A stretch of 15,817 nt of DNA from an uncultured Eubacteriales bacterium (GTDB lineage Bacteria; Bacillota; Clostridia; Oscillospirales; Oscillospiraceae), in the NCBI GenBank assembly GCA_900546615.1, contig URDJ01000051.1, forward strand, positions 1 through 15,817. Direction: 5' to 3'. The translations under genes and the position numbers were made by a program. The notes below the pieces were generated by a model. It saw nothing but the letters and a program-made list of their open reading frames with translations. It was not told where the DNA came from and did not search any database. Positions 1 to 6,665 of the stretch are shown piece by piece (position 1 is the stretch's first letter; each line of letters begins with the position of its first letter).

Positions 1-1215
1 GATGTCGAGCTCGTAGATGGCGGTGAATTCCTCCTCCTCGGTCAGGGCCGTGCCGGTCATGCCGGAGAGCTTGCCGTAGAGGCGGAAGTAGTTCTGGAAG
101 GTGATGGTCGCGAGGGTCTTGTTCTCGCGCTGCACGTCGACGTGCTCCTTGGCCTCGATGGCCTGATGCAGGCCCTCGGAGTAGCGGCGGCCGAGCATGA
201 GCCGGCCGGTGAACTCGTCGACGATGATGACCTCGCCGTCCTTGACGACGTAGTCGATATCGCGCTTCATGACGCCGTGGGCCTTGAGGGCCTGGTTGAT
301 GTGGTGCGCGAGGGTGGAGTTTTCGAGGTCGGAGAGGTTCTCGAGGTTGAAGTAGCGCTCGGCCTTTTCGGTGCCGCGGGCGGTGAGGGTGGCGGTGCGG
401 GCCTTCTCGTCGACCACGTAGTCGGCGTCGAGGTTTTCGTCCTCCTCCTGCTTTTCGTCCACGGAGGCAACGACTTTGCGCTTCATCGTGCGTACGAGGT
501 CGTCGGCCTTCCTGTACAGGTCGGTGGACTCGTCTCCCTGGCCGGAGATGATGAGCGGCGTGCGCGCCTCGTCGATGAGAATGGAGTCCACCTCGTCCAC
601 GATGGCGAAGGCGTGGCCGCGCTGGACCATCTGCTGCTTGTAGATGGCCATGTTGTCGCGCAGGTAGTCGAAGCCCATCTCGTTGTTGGTGCCGTAGGTG
701 ATGTCGGCGGCGTAGGCGGCGCGGCGCTGCTCGGCGGTGAGGCCGTGGACTATGAGGCCGACGGTCAGGCCGAGGAAGCGGTGGACCTTGCCCATCCACT
801 CGCTGTCGCGCTTGGCGAGGTAGTCGTTGACGGTGACGATGTGGACGCCCTCGCCGGCGATGGCGTTGAGGTAGGCGGGGAGGACGGCGACGAGGGTCTT
901 GCCCTCGCCGGTCTTCATCTCGGCGATGCGGCCCTGGTGGAGCACTATGCCGCCGATGAGCTGGACGCGGAAGGGCTTCATGCCCAGCACGCGCCATGCG
1001 GCCTCGCGCACGACGGCGAAGGCCTCGGGGAGCATGCTGTCGAGGTCCTCGCCGGCCTGGTAGCGGGCCTTGAATTCGTCTGTCTTGGCACGCAGCTCCT
1101 CGTCGGAGAGCGCCTGCATCTGAGGTTCGAGCGCCTCGATCTTATCCGCGATGGGGTATATCCGCTTCAGCTCGTGGTCACTGTGCGAGCCAAAGAGCTT
1201 CTGTAAGAATCCCAT
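1..1215 (-). CDS. secA: Preprotein translocase ATPase SecA, N-terminal part (C-terminus outside window)
   Basis: SecA is the ATPase motor that drives preproteins through the SecYEG channel at the cytoplasmic membrane. The 405 codons visible on the minus strand begin [10 protein letters not shown] and match the SecA N-terminus. Walker A is MKTGEGKT at residues about 100-107, followed by [10 protein letters not shown] (about 128-137), [16 protein letters not shown] (about 173-188), the DEVD Walker B box (about 207-210) and [11 protein letters not shown]. The preprotein cross-linking region and GMTGTA follow near the window edge. The frame is open to base 1, so more than half of a protein of about 900 residues lies outside. 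The start is supported by GAAAGG about 10 bases upstream and by the conserved N-terminus. It is divergent from the DUF1846 operon. Identification is secure. Confidence 0.97.
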   Translation of the reverse strand, partial: MGFLQKLFGSHSDHELKRIYPIADKIEALEPQMQALSDEELRAKTDEFKARYQAGEDLDSMLPEAFAVVREAAWRVLGMKPFRVQLIGGIVLHQGRIAEMKTGEGKTLVAVLPAYLNAIAGEGVHIVTVNDYLAKRDSEWMGKVHRFLGLTVGLIVHGLTAEQRRAAYAADITYGTNNEMGFDYLRDNMAIYKQQMVQRGHAFAIVDEVDSILIDEARTPLIISGQGDESTDLYRKADDLVRTMKRKVVASVDEKQEEDENLDADYVVDEKARTATLTARGTEKAERYFNLENLSDLENSTLAHHINQALKAHGVMKRDIDYVVKDGEVIIVDEFTGRLMLGRRYSEGLHQAIEAKEHVDVQRENKTLATITFQNYFRLYGKLSGMTGTALTEEEEFTAIYELDI

Positions 1216-1264
1216 AATAATATCTGCCTTTCGATATCTGCAAAATGTTCCGGGTCAACCATGT

Positions 1265-1293
1265 ACTATAACATATAATTATGAACATTTAAA
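1265..1293 (-). promoter_or_regulatory. Weak candidate promoter for secA
   Basis: On the minus strand a TATAGT -10 (1265-1270) lies 17 bases from a poor TTTAAA -35 (1288-1293), in an AT-rich stretch about 50 bases upstream of the secA start. The -35 match is weak, so this is a suggestion only. Confidence 0.3.
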
Positions 1294-1435
1294 GAATAAA
1301 GACATTTCTTTCGAAAATATCTCATTTTCTGGCTGCGGACTTGCAACTTGAATTTTACCACAGTCCTGACCCTGCGGCAAGTGGAGCCCAGCGCCCGCGC
1401 GCAGGGCGAGTGTGCGGCTTGCGGCAAAAAACTGA

Positions 1436-1464
1436 TTGAAGCCGAGGGAAGTTTGTTGTATGAT
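1436..1464 (+). promoter_or_regulatory. Promoter for the DUF1846 operon
   Basis: TTGAAG (1436-1441) and TATGAT (1459-1464) are separated by exactly 17 bases, matching a housekeeping sigma-A promoter in four and five positions. It lies about 50 bases before the ATG at 1513, with GGGAGG at 1500-1505 as ribosome binding site. It is the best plus-strand promoter in the 297-base gap between secA and this gene. Confidence 0.65.
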
Positions 1465-1512
1465 AAGGGATAGTTGTGAAAAAGAAAAACAGGGGAACCG
1501 GGAGGCAGCTTT

Positions 1513-3003
1513 ATGCTCAGGATAGGCTTTGACAACGACAAATACCTGCGCCTGCAATCGGAGAGGATACGCGAGCGCATCGCCCGCTTCGGGGGCAAGC
1601 TGTACCTCGAATTCGGGGGCAAGCTCTTTGACGACTACCACGCTTCGCGCGTGCTGCCGGGCTTTGAGCCGGACAGCAAGGTGCGGATGCTCATGGAAAT
1701 GAAGGATGAGGCCGAGATAATCATCGTCATCTCCGCCGACGACATAGAGCGCAGCAAGCGCCGCGGCGACCTCGGTATCACTTATGACGACGACCTGCTC
1801 CGCCTCATCGATGCCTTCAAAGCCATCGGCCTCTACGTCGGAAGCGTGTCCATAACCCACTTCCGCGGCCAGCAGGCCGCCGAGCAGTTCAAAAAGCGGC
1901 TCGAGGCCATGGAGGTTCGCGTCTATCTCCAGCACTGGATACCCGACTATCCCTCCAACCTCTCCTTCATCGTCTCCGACGAGGGCTTCGGTAAGAACGA
2001 CTATATAGAGACCTCCCGCCGGCTCGTCGTGGTCACCGCACCCGGCCCCGGCAGCGGTAAAATGGCCACCTGCCTCTCGCAGCTCTACCACGAGCACAAG
2101 AGAGGCGTCAAGGCCGGCTACGCGAAGTTTGAGACCTTCCCGGTCTGGAACCTGCCCCTCAAACACCCTGTGAACCTCGCCTACGAGGCCGCCACCGCCG
2201 ACCTTGACGACGTCAACATGATAGACCCCTTCCATCTCGAGGCCTACGGCGAGACCACCGTCAACTACAACCGCGACGTGGAGATATTCCCGGTCCTCAA
2301 CGCCATGTTCGAGCGCATCTACGGCGAGAGCCCGTATAAAAGCCCCACCGACATGGGCGTCAACATGGCCGGCTTCTGCATAATCGACGACGCCGCCTGC
2401 CGCAGAGCCTCCGAGCAGGAGATAATAAGGCGCTATTACCAGAGCCTCTGCTCGCTCAGACAGGGTCTCTCGGAGCAGACCGAGGTCTTCAAGCTCGAGA
2501 TGCTGCTCAACCAGATAGGCGTGAAGCCCAACGACCGACCCGTTATTCCGGCGGCGCTGGCGCGGGCGGAGGAGACCGGCGCGCCCGCCGTGGCCATGGA
2601 GCTGCCGAACGGGAAGATAATAACAGGCAAGACCTCGTCGCTGCTTGGCGCGTCCTCGGCCTGCCTGCTGAACGCGCTTAAATGCCTTGGCGGCATACCC
2701 AACGACGTGCTGCTCATATCCCCGAATATAATAGAGCCGATCCAGCACTTGAAGGTAGAGCACATGGGCAACCACAACCCGCGGCTGCATACGGACGAGG
2801 TGCTGATAGCGCTGTCGATATGCGCTGTGACAGACCCCAACGCCGAGCGGGCCATGGAGCAGCTAGCGTCGCTGGCGGGAGGCGAGGTTCACTCGACGGT
2901 CATCCTGTCGCGGGTGGACGAGAACGTGTTCCACCGCCTCGGCATGAACCTTACCTGCGAGCCGAAATACCAGACGAAGAAGCTGTACCACGGGAAGAAA
3001 TAA
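1513..3003 (+). CDS. DUF1846 (UPF0371) family protein
   Basis: The 496-residue product is full length for the DUF1846/UPF0371 family, which is widespread in Firmicutes and Actinobacteria and has no firmly established function. Family hallmarks include the N-terminal GFDNDKYLRLQSERIRERI, the GGKLFDDYHASRVLPGF segment, a glycine-rich P-loop-like motif APGPGSGK (residues about 176-183) and AYGETTVNYNRDVE (about 244-257). No signal peptide or membrane segment is visible, so a cytosolic protein is expected. The ATG at 1513 has GGGAGG 7 bases upstream. The gene starts a plus-strand run: the next ATG is 9 bases past its stop, followed by an Smr gene, so the three are probably one transcript. Nucleotide binding is an inference from the glycine-rich loop alone. 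Confidence 0.9.
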   Translation: MLRIGFDNDKYLRLQSERIRERIARFGGKLYLEFGGKLFDDYHASRVLPGFEPDSKVRMLMEMKDEAEIIIVISADDIERSKRRGDLGITYDDDLLRLIDAFKAIGLYVGSVSITHFRGQQAAEQFKKRLEAMEVRVYLQHWIPDYPSNLSFIVSDEGFGKNDYIETSRRLVVVTAPGPGSGKMATCLSQLYHEHKRGVKAGYAKFETFPVWNLPLKHPVNLAYEAATADLDDVNMIDPFHLEAYGETTVNYNRDVEIFPVLNAMFERIYGESPYKSPTDMGVNMAGFCIIDDAACRRASEQEIIRRYYQSLCSLRQGLSEQTEVFKLEMLLNQIGVKPNDRPVIPAALARAEETGAPAVAMELPNGKIITGKTSSLLGASSACLLNALKCLGGIPNDVLLISPNIIEPIQHLKVEHMGNHNPRLHTDEVLIALSICAVTDPNAERAMEQLASLAGGEVHSTVILSRVDENVFHRLGMNLTCEPKYQTKKLYHGKK

Positions 3004-3012
3004 GGGGCGGCA

Positions 3013-3963
3013 ATGAAGTTTAGGATCGGTAAAAGCGAATTGTCGGGGCTGGATTCGAAGACGGCGATGTACGCGGCGCTCGGGGCGTCGCTGGCGGGAG
3101 CGCGCGTGCTGCTGACGACGGACGACGCGGGCTTCGTGCCGGCTGCAAGCCGCGTGACCGGCGGCGTTGCGGTCGCAAAGCCGGAGCCTGCGGAGCATTT
3201 CGCGAGTCTCGACGCGGCCTTCGAGACCTCTGAGCGCGAGGATCGTGTGGTGACGCTCGAGCGGGAGACCGCCATGGCCGGTTCCGCAGAGCAGGGCGAG
3301 CTGCCGAAGTACAGAAAGCAGCCGGAGCGTTTCGTGCTGCCCTGCGAGCGAGAGACGATGTGTGCGGGCTGCCCGTACCGGGGAGTGTTCTACGCGGCGT
3401 CAAAGCTGTGGCTGAGGACTATAGGCGACGGTGGCTGCACGCTGCTGGGGCAGAAGAAACCCTTCCAGACGCTGGACGCGGCCTGGGGCCGCGGCACCGC
3501 GGCGGCGGCGCTGGCTGGCTTCGTCGCAGCAAGGCCGGAGGCAAGGCATGACACGATAGCGGTCATGGGCGCCGGGGACCTGGACGAGGCTTCGCTCCGC
3601 CTGCTCGCGAAGACCGGCGGCACGGTCGCAGCCGTGGGAGATAATGACGTTTCAAAGCTCTGCACCGACTGCGGCGCGGCGCTGACGGAGCTGGACGCTT
3701 ACGATGTGAACGGCATCGAGGCTGTGCTGAGGAAGGCGCTGGACTCTGAGGGCGTGTCTGTGATAATGTGTAGGGGAACCTGCGGGAAAAGCGGCGAAAA
3801 GAGGTATAGAATAGACCAGAACCGCTGCCGGAGATGCGGGGCGTGTTCGAGGCTGGGCTGCCCGGCGATAAGCGGGAGGAGCTCGGAGATAGACCCTGCG
3901 GAGTGCGTGGGCTGCGGCATGTGCTTGGCGGTGTGTAAGTGCTCAGCGGTGGTGGAGGCGTGA
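3013..3963 (+). CDS. Shortened IorA-like (indolepyruvate ferredoxin oxidoreductase alpha-like) iron-sulfur protein
   Basis: The 316-residue product resembles a cut-down alpha subunit of indolepyruvate:ferredoxin oxidoreductase, which is normally about 580-620 residues. Visible in order: a short N-terminal region (1-100) without the full transketolase-like domain; CAGCPYRGVFYA (117-128), like the IorA CPGCPHR motif; GDGGC (138-142); GTAAAALAGF (161-170); MGAGDLDEASL (185-195) where IorA has its thiamine-diphosphate GDS..F motif; and a C-terminal two-cluster ferredoxin domain with Cys272/275/278/283 and Cys298/301/304/308. The family's GCPAI follows the first cluster. No beta subunit gene is adjacent. 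The thiamine site looks degraded, so the original oxidoreductase reaction is doubtful; an electron-transfer or assembly role is speculation. The ATG lies 9 bases after the DUF1846 stop. Confidence 0.65.
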   Translation: MKFRIGKSELSGLDSKTAMYAALGASLAGARVLLTTDDAGFVPAASRVTGGVAVAKPEPAEHFASLDAAFETSEREDRVVTLERETAMAGSAEQGELPKYRKQPERFVLPCERETMCAGCPYRGVFYAASKLWLRTIGDGGCTLLGQKKPFQTLDAAWGRGTAAAALAGFVAARPEARHDTIAVMGAGDLDEASLRLLAKTGGTVAAVGDNDVSKLCTDCGAALTELDAYDVNGIEAVLRKALDSEGVSVIMCRGTCGKSGEKRYRIDQNRCRRCGACSRLGCPAISGRSSEIDPAECVGCGMCLAVCKCSAVVEA

Positions 3964-3964
3964 C

Positions 3965-4309
3965 GTGGGCTATCTGAAGGAAGTCAATATCAAGTACGAC
4001 ATGCCGGCCTCGGAGCTGGCTGTGCGGCGCACGACGTACGCGATAGAGAACGGCCGCGCGCTGGGCGCGTCGGCGGTGAAGATAATCCACGGCTACGGCT
4101 CGAGCGGCAGGGGCGGGAAGATCAGGCTGGAGGTGCGCGCGTACCTCGAGCGGCAGAAGCAGCGTGGGAAGATAAGGGATTATATACCCGGCGAGCGCTT
4201 TTCGATCTTCGACGAGCCGACCCGCCGAGCCTTCAGCATCTGCGACGACCTGCGCCGCGACCCGGACCTCGACGGGGCAAACAACGGCGTGACGATAGTC
4301 GTTATATGA
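3965..4309 (+). CDS. Smr-domain-like small protein
   Basis: The 114-residue product begins with a GTG codon one base after the preceding stop, with GGAGG at 3954-3958 giving 6-base spacing; no in-frame ATG offers a better start. Residues about 39-54 read KIIHGYGSSGRGGKIR, the signature HGxGxG...LR loop of Smr (small MutS-related) domains, preceded by an amphipathic stretch typical of the fold. Smr domains have nuclease or nucleic-acid-binding roles in MutS2 and in stand-alone proteins. The C-terminal tail, from about residue 72, is polar and charged and has no recognised domain. It is probably cytosolic. It is the last gene of the DUF1846/IorA-like operon. No terminator separates it from tRNA-Gly, which has its own promoter. 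Confidence 0.75.
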   Translation: MGYLKEVNIKYDMPASELAVRRTTYAIENGRALGASAVKIIHGYGSSGRGGKIRLEVRAYLERQKQRGKIRDYIPGERFSIFDEPTRRAFSICDDLRRDPDLDGANNGVTIVVI

Positions 4310-4322
4310 GTCAAGAAAAACG

Positions 4323-4351
4323 TTGACATCGGCCGGGAGGAATGGTAACAT
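4323..4351 (+). promoter_or_regulatory. Promoter of tRNA-Gly
   Basis: A perfect TTGACA (4323-4328) and TAACAT (4346-4351) with a 17-base spacer lie 10 bases before the mature 5' end of tRNA-Gly. It starts 13 bases after the Smr stop, so the tRNA is probably transcribed both from here and by read-through. Confidence 0.85.
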
Positions 4352-4361
4352 ACTAGGGCAC

Positions 4362-4435
4362 GCGGGCGTAGTTCAATGGTAGAACACCAGCCTTCCAAGC
4401 TGGATACGTGGGTTCGATTCCCATCGCCCGCTCCA
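4362..4435 (+). tRNA. trnG-UCC: tRNA-Gly(UCC), CCA encoded
   Basis: The cloverleaf closes fully. Acceptor strands GCGGGCG (4362-4368) and CGCCCGC (4425-4431) pair, followed by discriminator T and an encoded CCA (4433-4435). The anticodon stem CCAGC/GCTGG encloses loop CTTCCAA, giving anticodon UCC at 4394-4396, which reads GGA/GGG. The T-arm contains GGTTCGATTCC. Confidence 0.97.
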
Positions 4436-4471
4436 AAAAGGTCCGGAGCAATTTATTGCTCCGGACCTTTT
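4436..4471 (+). terminator. Intrinsic terminator after tRNA-Gly
   Basis: A perfect 16-base inverted repeat (4436-4451 and 4456-4471) with a TTTA loop ends in TTTT, immediately after the tRNA CCA. The left arm begins AAAA, so it can also terminate minus-strand transcripts arriving from the AT-rich patch. Confidence 0.93.
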
Positions 4472-4545
4472 GTTATCCTTGGTTATGATCCAGCCGCAGT
4501 GATGTGTTATGATGCAACAGCTGCGAACTGAATGTGGAAACGACG

Positions 4546-4578
4546 CTATGCGACATCGTCATCCATTGTACGAATCAT
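4546..4578 (-). CDS. Ten-codon frame behind a complete promoter and ribosome binding site
   Basis: On the minus strand an ATG at 4578 lies 6 bases after GGAGGA (4590-4585) and opens a frame MIRTMDDDVA ending at TAG (4548-4546). A consensus-grade promoter sits just upstream. It may be a tiny peptide, a leader, or the beginning of a gene whose remainder was deleted. After the TAG the same frame continues only 12 codons to another stop, and I recognise no gene remnant. The transcript would run into the back of the tRNA-Gly terminator. Confidence 0.35.
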   Translation of the reverse strand: MIRTMDDDVA

Positions 4579-4602
4579 AATAATTCCTCCTCTGTTTAAT
4601 AT

Positions 4603-4631
4603 ATTATAGACCAAACCGTCAGTATGTGCAA
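4603..4631 (-). promoter_or_regulatory. Strong orphan promoter on the minus strand
   Basis: TTGCAC (4631-4626) and a perfect TATAAT (4608-4603), read on the minus strand, are exactly 17 bases apart. They lie between the end of the membrane-protein gene at 4699 and the GGAGGA/ATG of the 10-codon frame. Nothing longer downstream explains the promoter. Confidence 0.7.
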
Positions 4632-4698
4632 CAGGCAAATTCTTAATAAACTATTACATATGTATCGTGCATCGCTGCAAGAAGCAGAGGTGCGCTTC

Positions 4699-5787
4699 TC
4701 ACTGATCCTTGCTCCTGACAGCAGAAGTTATGACGATACCGTCGTGGGGGAAGATCCAATCGTTAAACGAAACCCTTACCCGCCCGTTTTCCTCAATAAT
4801 GGGAGAATGCATAGCGGAATCAAAGAAGCCGAAGGCTCTGGCCATGGCCTTGCAAGGACGATCATCGCAGGATGAAACTCGGAAATCAACAGAGAAATTG
4901 CGGCAGGGAACATTGGCACGACAAGTATAAACGATATCATCCAAAGGCACGATTGTCGTATAAATTACAGAAAAGAATTTTGGCTGATTGTCGGTAAGAG
5001 CAAGCTCGGGCGCATAGCGATATGTATACTTCACTGAGTATCCGCTGTTAAGGCTCGCTATGTTATTTGACGGCTCGGAAATAGACTTTATATCATTCTC
5101 AGGGATCGTTTTCCCGTCCAGTGTGACGCTGGTATATTTGAACGGCACGATTTCCTTGCCGTCTTTGTCCTTGATTTGGCGGCCTGACCAGGTGACCAGC
5201 GGAAAGTCTTTAACGGTGCACTGCGCATCATAGGATTTGACCTTTAGTATCCGCTCGATTCTTTTTACTATCCTGTCTGCCATGATTTCGCAGTCGATAG
5301 TATACCGGCAGTCATCGTAATAGTAGTTGCCTTTGCTTAAGGTTTTAAACTTTTCCTTGATATTATCATACATACTAGAAAGATGCGGCTTTCCATTGAA
5401 TAAGAGAGCATTCTCCATGGCGGAGAGCATTTCCTTTTGTGTGGCTTCAGTCATATTCAGGTAGATATTAGGATTGCTAAGAAAATCATTGGAAAGGTGA
5501 CTGCTGTACATCTCGTTGCGCGCTCTGACGTCAATTATCCATGAGGTCAACCAGCAGGTCCCGAGGACTGAAAGGATCACGAGCGTTACATCCCTGATGG
5601 TAGTGATAACAGGAATGTAGGAGGCAGTCGCAGAATCAGCAGATTTAAGCGCATCGGAGTTAATATAATATGTAAGTATTGCATATACAACTAAAAAGGC
5701 TAAAAAACTACAGCCTACCCAAAAGTTGGTTTTGGGTGAAATATTGTATTTTTTTCTTTTTTGTTTCTTTCTTTTTGGACGCTTCAT
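4699..5787 (-). CDS. Two-helix membrane protein of unknown function
   Basis: The 362-residue product is not recognised. It starts with a very basic tail (MKRPKRKKQKRKK), followed by two hydrophobic segments at about 22-42 and 66-86, which suggests an N-in, two-pass membrane anchor. Residues from about 90 onward form a large soluble domain, predicted cytosolic by the positive-inside rule, ending with a beta-rich part that includes CRNFSVDFRVSS and SFNDWIFPHDGIVI. No catalytic motif is evident. The start has AGGGGG upstream and a good promoter at 5820-5848. Base composition is visibly AT-richer than the neighbours, and the gene sits alone between tRNA-Gly and a tRNA cluster, consistent with horizontal acquisition. 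No integrase or transposase is nearby. Confidence 0.75.
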   Translation of the reverse strand: MKRPKRKKQKRKKYNISPKTNFWVGCSFLAFLVVYAILTYYINSDALKSADSATASYIPVITTIRDVTLVILSVLGTCWLTSWIIDVRARNEMYSSHLSNDFLSNPNIYLNMTEATQKEMLSAMENALLFNGKPHLSSMYDNIKEKFKTLSKGNYYYDDCRYTIDCEIMADRIVKRIERILKVKSYDAQCTVKDFPLVTWSGRQIKDKDGKEIVPFKYTSVTLDGKTIPENDIKSISEPSNNIASLNSGYSVKYTYRYAPELALTDNQPKFFSVIYTTIVPLDDIVYTCRANVPCRNFSVDFRVSSCDDRPCKAMARAFGFFDSAMHSPIIEENGRVRVSFNDWIFPHDGIVITSAVRSKDQ

Positions 5788-5819
5788 ACCGCTTACCCCC
5801 TTACTTATCTGTGCCCCCC

Positions 5820-5848
5820 ATTATAACATTAAATTACATCATTGTATA
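5820..5848 (-). promoter_or_regulatory. Promoter of the two-helix membrane protein gene
   Basis: Read on the minus strand, TATACA (5848-5843) and a perfect TATAAT (5825-5820) are 17 bases apart, and a TG one base before the -10 makes it an extended -10 promoter. The start codon is 33 bases downstream. Confidence 0.75.
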
Positions 5849-5948
5849 TGTTTTCTTGCAATAGCATGCACAATATACGAAGTTGGAGGCAGATTTAGAG
5901 AATAATCCGGCGCGCGGTCAGGAAGCAGGAGACGAGGGTCGAGGATAG

Positions 5949-5980
5949 TGAAAGGGCGCGACATGTGTCGCGCCCTTTCA
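5949..5980 (-). terminator. Hairpin terminator of the tRNA operon
   Basis: A perfect 15-base inverted repeat (5949-5963 and 5966-5980) with a 2-base centre starts directly after the CCA of tRNA-Lys on the minus strand. It lacks a long T-tract, but its position and stability fit the end of the tRNA transcript. Confidence 0.7.
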
Positions 5981-6056
5981 TGGTGACCCAGCGGGGATTC
6001 GAACCCCGGACACCCTGCTTAAAAGGCAGGTGCTCTGCCTGCTGAGCTACTGGGTC
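5981..6056 (-). tRNA. trnK-UUU: tRNA-Lys(UUU), CCA encoded
   Basis: On the minus strand acceptor GACCCAG (6056-6050) pairs with CTGGGTC (5991-5985), followed by A and CCA. The anticodon stem CCTGC/GCAGG holds loop CTTTTAA, anticodon UUU. The T-arm reads GGGGTTCGAATCCCC. It is the last gene of the four-tRNA operon. Confidence 0.97.
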
Positions 6057-6074
6057 TTATTCGCTTTTAAGAAC

Positions 6075-6182
6075 AAAACGAAAGCCCGCTTTCGTTTTGA
6101 GAGGAGGCGCAAGGCAGTGAGCGCAGTTTTCGCGAGCAGCCTGCGGCTGTTCGCGGAAACGGAGACGAACGGACTTTGCGCC
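6075..6182 (-). other. Structured spacer between tRNA-Gln and tRNA-Lys, possible repeat element
   Basis: This stretch within the tRNA transcript contains a perfect 11-base hairpin (6075-6085 with 6088-6098) and a second, nested structure. In the latter, GGCGCAA (6106-6112) pairs with TTGCGCC (6176-6182) around a 16-base stem (6126-6141 with 6145-6160) that has only two non-Watson-Crick positions and a TGC loop. It may be a dispersed palindromic repeat or an RNA processing or termination structure. No protein is supported here. Confidence 0.6.
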
Positions 6183-6194
6183 GACGTAGCGACG

Positions 6195-6268
6195 TGGCTG
6201 GGATGGCAGGACTCGAACCTACAATATCAGAGTCAAAGTCTGGTGTGTTACCGTTACACTACATCCCA
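6195..6268 (-). tRNA. trnQ-UUG: tRNA-Gln(UUG), CCA encoded
   Basis: On the minus strand acceptor TGGGATG (6268-6262) pairs with CATCCCA (6205-6199), then G and CCA. The anticodon loop CTTTGAC between CAGA and TCTG gives UUG. The D-arm and the T-arm GGTTCGAGTCC are intact. Confidence 0.96.
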
Positions 6269-6285
6269 CCATCGACTTAGGTAGA

Positions 6286-6306
6286 GAGGCCGGCATTGCC
6301 GGCCTC
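6286..6306 (-). other. Hairpin between tRNA-His and tRNA-Gln
   Basis: GAGGCCGGC (6286-6294) and GCCGGCCTC (6298-6306) form a perfect 9-base stem with a 3-base loop. It has no T-tract, so a processing signal or internal structure of the tRNA precursor is more likely than a terminator. Confidence 0.6.
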
Positions 6307-6315
6307 CTGCTTTTC

Positions 6316-6393
6316 TGGGGTGGGAGATGGGGCTCGAACCCACGACACCCGGAACCACAATCCGGTGCTCATACCAACTGAGCTACACCCACC
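6316..6393 (-). tRNA. trnH-GUG: tRNA-His(GUG), CCA and G-1 encoded
   Basis: The anticodon stem CCGGA/TCCGG encloses TTGTGGT, anticodon GUG. The extra 5' G (6393) faces discriminator C, as required for histidyl-tRNA synthetase. The acceptor strands GTGGGTG and CTCCCAC pair except for a T-T opposition at positions 6 and 67. CCA is encoded at 6318-6316. Confidence 0.95.
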
Positions 6394-6411
6394 ATTCATG
6401 GAGCCTTGCCA

Positions 6412-6488
6412 TGGCACGCCAGGAGGGACTCGAACCCCCGGCCTACTGCTTAGAAGGCAGTTGCTCTATCCTGCTGAGCTACTGGCGC
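6412..6488 (-). tRNA. trnR-UCU: tRNA-Arg(UCU), CCA encoded
   Basis: First gene of the minus-strand tRNA operon. Acceptor GCGCCAG (6488-6482) pairs with CTGGCGT (6422-6416) with a G-T closing pair; discriminator G and CCA follow. The anticodon stem ACTGC/GCAGT holds CTTCTAA, anticodon UCU, reading AGA/AGG. Confidence 0.96.
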
Positions 6489-6550
6489 ATACTTCGCAGG
6501 CAACTGGCTCCCGCACCCGGTTTCCCCCGGACGCGCCCGCAAGCTTAGTT

Positions 6551-6579
6551 ATATTACCATCACATACGCCGTTTGTCAA
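6551..6579 (-). promoter_or_regulatory. Promoter of the Arg-His-Gln-Lys tRNA operon
   Basis: Perfect TTGACA (6579-6574) and TAATAT (6556-6551) on the minus strand, 17-base spacer, 62 bases upstream of tRNA-Arg. It is nearly back to back with the promoter of the DUF134 operon. Confidence 0.88.
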
Positions 6580-6613
6580 GCACCCACACACATTTTTGCC
6601 CCTTTCTTAATTC

Positions 6614-6642
6614 TTGACATATGCCAGAAATAGTGCTAAACT
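6614..6642 (+). promoter_or_regulatory. Promoter of the DUF134-NifX-MinD operon
   Basis: Perfect TTGACA (6614-6619) and TAAACT (6637-6642) with a 17-base spacer, 40 bases before the DUF134 ATG. The -35 box overlaps the left arm of the inverted repeat described separately. Confidence 0.8.
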
Positions 6643-6665
6643 CAAAGCTGAAATTGGCATATGTC
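6616..6665 (+). promoter_or_regulatory. Inverted-repeat operator around the DUF134 operon promoter
   Basis: GACATATGCCA (6616-6626) and TGGCATATGTC (6655-6665) are perfect 11-base inverted copies, each centred on the palindrome CATATG, and both are followed by AGAAAT on the plus strand after the CATATG core (CATATGCCAGAAAT and CATATGTCAGAAAT). One arm overlaps the -35 and spacer; the other lies just past the expected start point. The arrangement fits a dimeric or looping regulator, most simply the DUF134 protein encoded immediately downstream. Confidence 0.7.

Noticed and set aside
142..1206. A 354-codon plus-strand frame opposite secA
   Set aside because: Low-complexity Val/Asp/Gly/Leu product and complete overlap with unmistakable SecA motifs on the other strand.
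1279..2790. A 503-codon minus-strand frame opposite the DUF1846 gene
   Set aside because: Low-complexity antisense shadow of a conserved family; it also runs across the divergent promoter region.
4362..5948. Attachment-site duplication of the tRNA-Gly 3' end flanking the AT-rich patch
   Set aside because: I looked for a second copy of the T-arm/acceptor sequence up to the tRNA-Lys gene and found none, so no integration boundaries can be drawn.
6030..6610. Plus-strand frames containing segments such as GWQDSNLQYQ and MGLEPTTPGTT
   Set aside because: These are the familiar false proteins obtained by translating the reverse strand of tRNA genes; the four tRNAs explain the sequence.
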